Of a stretch of 7,866 nucleotides of DNA, positions 5,803 to 7,866 are shown piece after piece. How positions within the stretch are numbered: position 1 is the first letter of the stretch; every line of letters starts with the position of its first letter. The DNA is from CAXQRU01 sp964226685 (GTDB lineage: Bacteria > Pseudomonadota > Gammaproteobacteria > Pseudomonadales > Cellvibrionaceae). Both the position numbers and the translations under genes were made by a program. The stretch spans positions 1 to 7,866 of the forward strand of contig CAXQRU010000129.1 of the NCBI GenBank assembly GCA_964226685.1, written 5' to 3'. The notes beneath the pieces were generated by a model. It was not told the origin of the DNA. It saw only the letters and a list, made by a program, of their open reading frames with translations, and searched no databases.

Positions 5803-5830
5803 AGGCTGTATGTGGCAACACATACAGCCT
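5803..5830. terminator. symmetric stem-loop between convergent fdxA and rpoS, probable bidirectional terminator
   Basis: AGGCTGTATGTG (5803-5814) and its exact complement (5819-5830) form a perfect 12-bp stem closed by a four-base loop. The loop is GCAA, a GNRA tetraloop, on the plus strand and TTGC on the minus strand. It is centred almost exactly between the two stop codons, with six and seven bases to spare. Neither strand has a strong T-tract directly after the stem; the minus strand has GTGATTTT. It may therefore terminate imperfectly or mainly protect both 3' ends. The stem itself is certain; termination is inferred. Confidence 0.75.
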
Positions 5831-5837
5831 TCAGAAG

Positions 5838-6848
5838 CTAGCAGAAGTGACTAAACAATGATCGAGCATCTAGTCCTTGATGTTCCATAATATCTCTCAA
5901 ACGCTTTAACGCTTCAACTTGTATTTGACGTACTCTTTCACGAGTTAGACCAATCTCACGACCCACCTCTTCAAGAGTGCTGGTTTCATAACCTCTAAGA
6001 CCAAACCGACGAGAAAGAACTTCCCTCTGCTTTTCAGTTAGCTCCATTAGCCAACTGTCGATACTTTCATTAAGGTTACTTTCTTGCAATAAAGAAACTG
6101 GGTCAGAATCCTGTTGATCTGGTATGGTTTCGGCCAATGTTTTATCACCATTATTACCAATGACCACATCCATCGAGTTCACTCTTTCATTCAAAGCCAG
6201 CATTTTCTCAACATCTTCCACCGGCTTCTCAAGCAAATTAGCAATTTCTTCAGGGGTAGGTTCATGATCTAATTTTTGAGATAACTCTCTAGCGGCTCTC
6301 AAATAGACATTCAGTTCTTTAACCACATGTATCGGCAAGCGAATAGTACGCGTTTGATTCATGATGGCCCGCTCGATTGTCTGACGAATCCACCAGGTAG
6401 CATAAGTTGAAAAGCGAAACCCTCTCTCGGGATCAAATTTTTCTACTGCTCGAATAAGACCAAGATTTCCCTCTTCAATCAAATCCAGCAAAGCTAAACC
6501 TCGATTCACATAGCGACGGGCAATTTTTACCACCAAGCGCAAATTACTCTCGATCATGCGTTTACGCGCATTTTGCTCGCCCTTTAAAGCCTTACGAGCA
6601 TAAAACACCTCTTCCTCAGCAGACAATAATGGAGAGAAACCGATTTCATTTAAATACAATTGTGTGGCGTCTAAGTTCTTCGTATTCGTATCGGCAACCG
6701 AAGTCAATTCTTCTATATCCAATTCCATATCGAGATCATCGTTAGTCGCATCGTCGTCTTCAAACGCTTGTTGATTTGCTTCTGACAATGCATTGATGAG
6801 AGTCGCATCTTTATCAGCTTTAGAGAGTTGTTGTACCGCCATCGTCAT
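5838..6848 (-). CDS. rpoS: RNA polymerase sigma factor RpoS (sigma-38, general stress/stationary phase)
   Basis: RpoS directs RNA polymerase to stationary-phase and stress genes. The protein is 336 residues (E. coli 330). It has an acidic, variable N-terminus, region 1.2 starting at DATQLYLNEIG (~60-70), the nearly invariant region 2 (RMIESNLRLVVKIA through LLDLIEEGNLGLIRAVEKFD and STYATWWIRQTIERAI, ~97-162), region 3, and region 4 with the helix-turn-helix LEEVGREIGLTRERVRQIQV (~292-311). Lys177 aligns with E. coli Lys173, the residue read by the proteolysis adaptor RssB. The tail SLFSHFC is a little longer than the usual ALFxx ending. The start at 6848 is chosen because AAGG of AAGGCGGG (6857-6854) lies five bases before it. 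The ATG at 6842 is possible, and the ATG at 6866 has no such motif. RpoS rather than RpoD is shown by the size and the lack of a long region 1.1 or non-conserved insert. Confidence 0.98.
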   Translation of the reverse strand: MTMAVQQLSKADKDATLINALSEANQQAFEDDDATNDDLDMELDIEELTSVADTNTKNLDATQLYLNEIGFSPLLSAEEEVFYARKALKGEQNARKRMIESNLRLVVKIARRYVNRGLALLDLIEEGNLGLIRAVEKFDPERGFRFSTYATWWIRQTIERAIMNQTRTIRLPIHVVKELNVYLRAARELSQKLDHEPTPEEIANLLEKPVEDVEKMLALNERVNSMDVVIGNNGDKTLAETIPDQQDSDPVSLLQESNLNESIDSWLMELTEKQREVLSRRFGLRGYETSTLEEVGREIGLTRERVRQIQVEALKRLRDIMEHQGLDARSLFSHFC

Positions 6849-6866
6849 ACCCGCCTTAATTATCAT

Positions 6867-6975
6867 GTGTCAATCGGAAGTCACTGCGCCGAGTTGTGGT
6901 ACAACACTACCCACCCAAAAAAAACTACTCAACCTGACCTTAATATTATTGTTATCGACCAAACATTCAAAAAGT
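6867..6975 (-). promoter_or_regulatory. nlpD-rpoS intergenic region: rpoS leader with hairpins
   Basis: The region upstream of rpoS holds a possible sigma-70 promoter (below), a run of eight T on the minus strand (6924-6917), a GGGTGGG stretch, and two mutually exclusive small stems. GTTGT/ACAAC has a three-base loop (6893-6905). GTGG(G)TA/TACCAC (6914-6908 with 6901-6896) has one bulged base. In E. coli the long rpoS leader controls translation; whether this shorter one does is unknown. Confidence 0.4.
6943..6970 (-). promoter_or_regulatory. candidate proximal promoter of rpoS
   Basis: On the minus strand TTGAAT (6970-6965) and TAATAT (6948-6943) are separated by 16 bases, each with four of six consensus matches. 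They lie just after the nlpD stop and about 95 bases before the rpoS ATG. In E. coli and pseudomonads the main rpoS promoter lies further upstream, inside nlpD, so this would be an additional start. Confidence 0.3.
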
Positions 6976-7779
6976 TTACTGTCTCTTAGGCAAGTAATGT
7001 AAAGGGTTCACTGGTCTGCCATCTCGCCTAATTTCGAAATGCAACTTGTCAAAGTTTGCCTCTGTCGAACCAAGATCTGCAATATGCTGACCAACTTTTA
7101 CTTTATCACCTTCTTTCACATGCAATCGATCGTTATGAGCGTAAGCACTCAGGAACAAATCGTTATGCTTAATGATAATCAACTTGCCATATCCTCTTAG
7201 ACCGCTGCCTGCAAATACCACCTCGCCAGATGCTGCGGCAATTATAGGTTCCCCCTTTTTGCCCCTAATATCAATCCCCTGATTAATAGGGCGACCTACC
7301 CCAAAGTTAGTGACCACTACGCCAGAAACAGGCCAGCGCCAGTCTATTTCTTTAATAGCTGAAGTTTTGACGCTGGCTGTCGAGTTTTTGACTGGTGGCT
7401 TTTCTGAACGATTGCCAACATTTTGACGATTTGACGATGACCGCGGCTTAGAATCGGCATTGACACGACTTGAAGAAGGTTGAACAAAAACTGGGGCTTC
7501 TTTTTGGGCCAGGAGGATCACCTGCCCAACACGAAGTATATCTTTTTTAGCCATACCATTAGCACGCGCGAGCTTATCAAGATCCAAACCGTATCGCCAC
7601 GCAATAGCAAAAAGTGTATCACCACGCTCGACTACATGATGCACAATTTTTTGACTGGGCGGCTGAACTCGGTCTTCAACCGTGACTTTTACAGGCTTAG
7701 AGCAGGCTGACAGGAGAGCAAAAGCGATCAAAATATTGAACACTTCGAAAACTTGTAATTTTCGCGCCACCCTATTCAT
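6976..7779 (-). CDS. nlpD: NlpD, LysM/M23-family lipoprotein activator of cell-wall amidase
   Basis: NlpD is an outer-membrane lipoprotein that activates the amidase AmiC during daughter-cell separation in E. coli. The 267-residue protein starts with a lipoprotein signal: basic residues, a hydrophobic core (FNILIAFALL) and lipobox LSAC with Cys26 as lipidation site. Ser27 after it fits outer-membrane sorting. A LysM peptidoglycan-binding domain follows (48-90, with VERGDTLFAIAWRYG), then a Ser/Lys/Pro-rich linker (~91-144) and a LytM/M23 domain (147-264). The metal site is degenerate as in E. coli NlpD: Asn166 replaces the first His of HxxxD (Asp170 kept), and Lys245 replaces the first His of HxH (His247 kept). 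It is therefore an activator rather than an endopeptidase. The start has TGGA five bases before the ATG. It lies 127 bp upstream of rpoS on the same strand, and its coding region may hold the distal rpoS promoter. Confidence 0.96.
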   Translation of the reverse strand: MNRVARKLQVFEVFNILIAFALLSACSKPVKVTVEDRVQPPSQKIVHHVVERGDTLFAIAWRYGLDLDKLARANGMAKKDILRVGQVILLAQKEAPVFVQPSSSRVNADSKPRSSSNRQNVGNRSEKPPVKNSTASVKTSAIKEIDWRWPVSGVVVTNFGVGRPINQGIDIRGKKGEPIIAAASGEVVFAGSGLRGYGKLIIIKHNDLFLSAYAHNDRLHVKEGDKVKVGQHIADLGSTEANFDKLHFEIRRDGRPVNPLHYLPKRQ

Positions 7780-7806
7780 AATTATCCAACCCTAGACAAA
7801 ATAGAT

Positions 7807-7833
7807 CAAAAAACAACCTTCTATATGTTGTTT
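7807..7833 (-). terminator. possible weak terminator or attenuator upstream of nlpD
   Basis: On the minus strand AAACAAC (7833-7827) pairs exactly with GTTGTTT (7817-7811) over a nine-base loop. The T run continues beyond the stem (7813-7808, six T in all). The stem is AT-rich and therefore weak. It could end an upstream gene outside the window or attenuate transcription into nlpD. A second small dyad, TGAG/CTCA (7837-7840, 7847-7850), lies further upstream. No promoter is convincingly visible. Confidence 0.3.
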
Positions 7834-7866
7834 ACGTGAGTTATTTCTCAAATATATGAAAAAACA

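Noticed and set aside
7480..7710. A 76-codon plus-strand frame opposite nlpD
   Set aside because: It is antisense to the signal peptide, LysM domain and linker start of nlpD, with no domain, no operon context and no supporting ribosome site.
6976..7779. NlpD as an active zinc endopeptidase
   Set aside because: Two of the four expected metal-site residues are replaced (Asn166, Lys245), the same degeneracy as in E. coli NlpD, so catalytic activity is not expected.
50..7866. Mobile element, CRISPR array, tRNA or integration site
   Set aside because: I found no transposase, repeat-spacer pattern, cloverleaf-like sequence or flanking direct repeats, and the gene order is the conserved chromosomal one.

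Overview
The window is a chromosomal segment of a gammaproteobacterium. The order nlpD, rpoS, fdxA, mutS, pncC/cinA, recA, recX is the one known from Pseudomonas, Azotobacter and related marine lineages. The proteins resemble that group closely: an Azotobacter-type seven-iron FdxA, a near-canonical RpoS and a short, single-domain PncC. Base composition looks mid-40s % GC by eye (not computed), lower than most Pseudomonas, so a marine relative in the broad Pseudomonadales/Cellvibrionales area is my inference. The genus cannot be named from this window.

Layout: bases 1-49 are not genomic. They are an Illumina i5-side sequencing adapter with an 8-base index, left on the contig end. Then, on the minus strand, come recX (110-577), a long 432-bp gap holding a clear intrinsic terminator, recA (1010-2056) with a LexA operator and promoter, and pncC (2136-2645). 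A 123-bp divergent promoter region separates pncC from mutS (2769-5348, plus), which is followed by fdxA (5473-5796, plus). A perfect 12-bp stem-loop separates fdxA from the convergent rpoS (5838-6848, minus), which lies downstream of nlpD (6976-7779, minus). The last ~87 bases are the nlpD upstream region. All seven coding sequences look intact, with no frameshift or missing catalytic residue beyond those normally absent in NlpD.

Functionally this is a genome-maintenance and stress cluster. RecA and RecX drive and restrain recombination and the SOS response. MutS recognises mismatches. PncC recycles NMN formed by NAD-dependent DNA ligase. RpoS is the general stress sigma factor. NlpD activates cell-separation amidases and, in known relatives, its gene carries an rpoS promoter. 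FdxA is an electron carrier. The visible regulation is a perfect LexA box on the recA promoter, an intrinsic terminator between recA and recX, and a symmetric stem-loop between fdxA and rpoS.

I see no undescribed defence or mobile system: no transposase, CRISPR array, tRNA or integration site. The parts least explained by known genes are the recA-recX gap (a long putative recA 3' region with hairpins, a 17-base exact repeat of recA and a TTCGTWA repeat cluster before recX), the structured rpoS leader, and the homopolymer block before fdxA.
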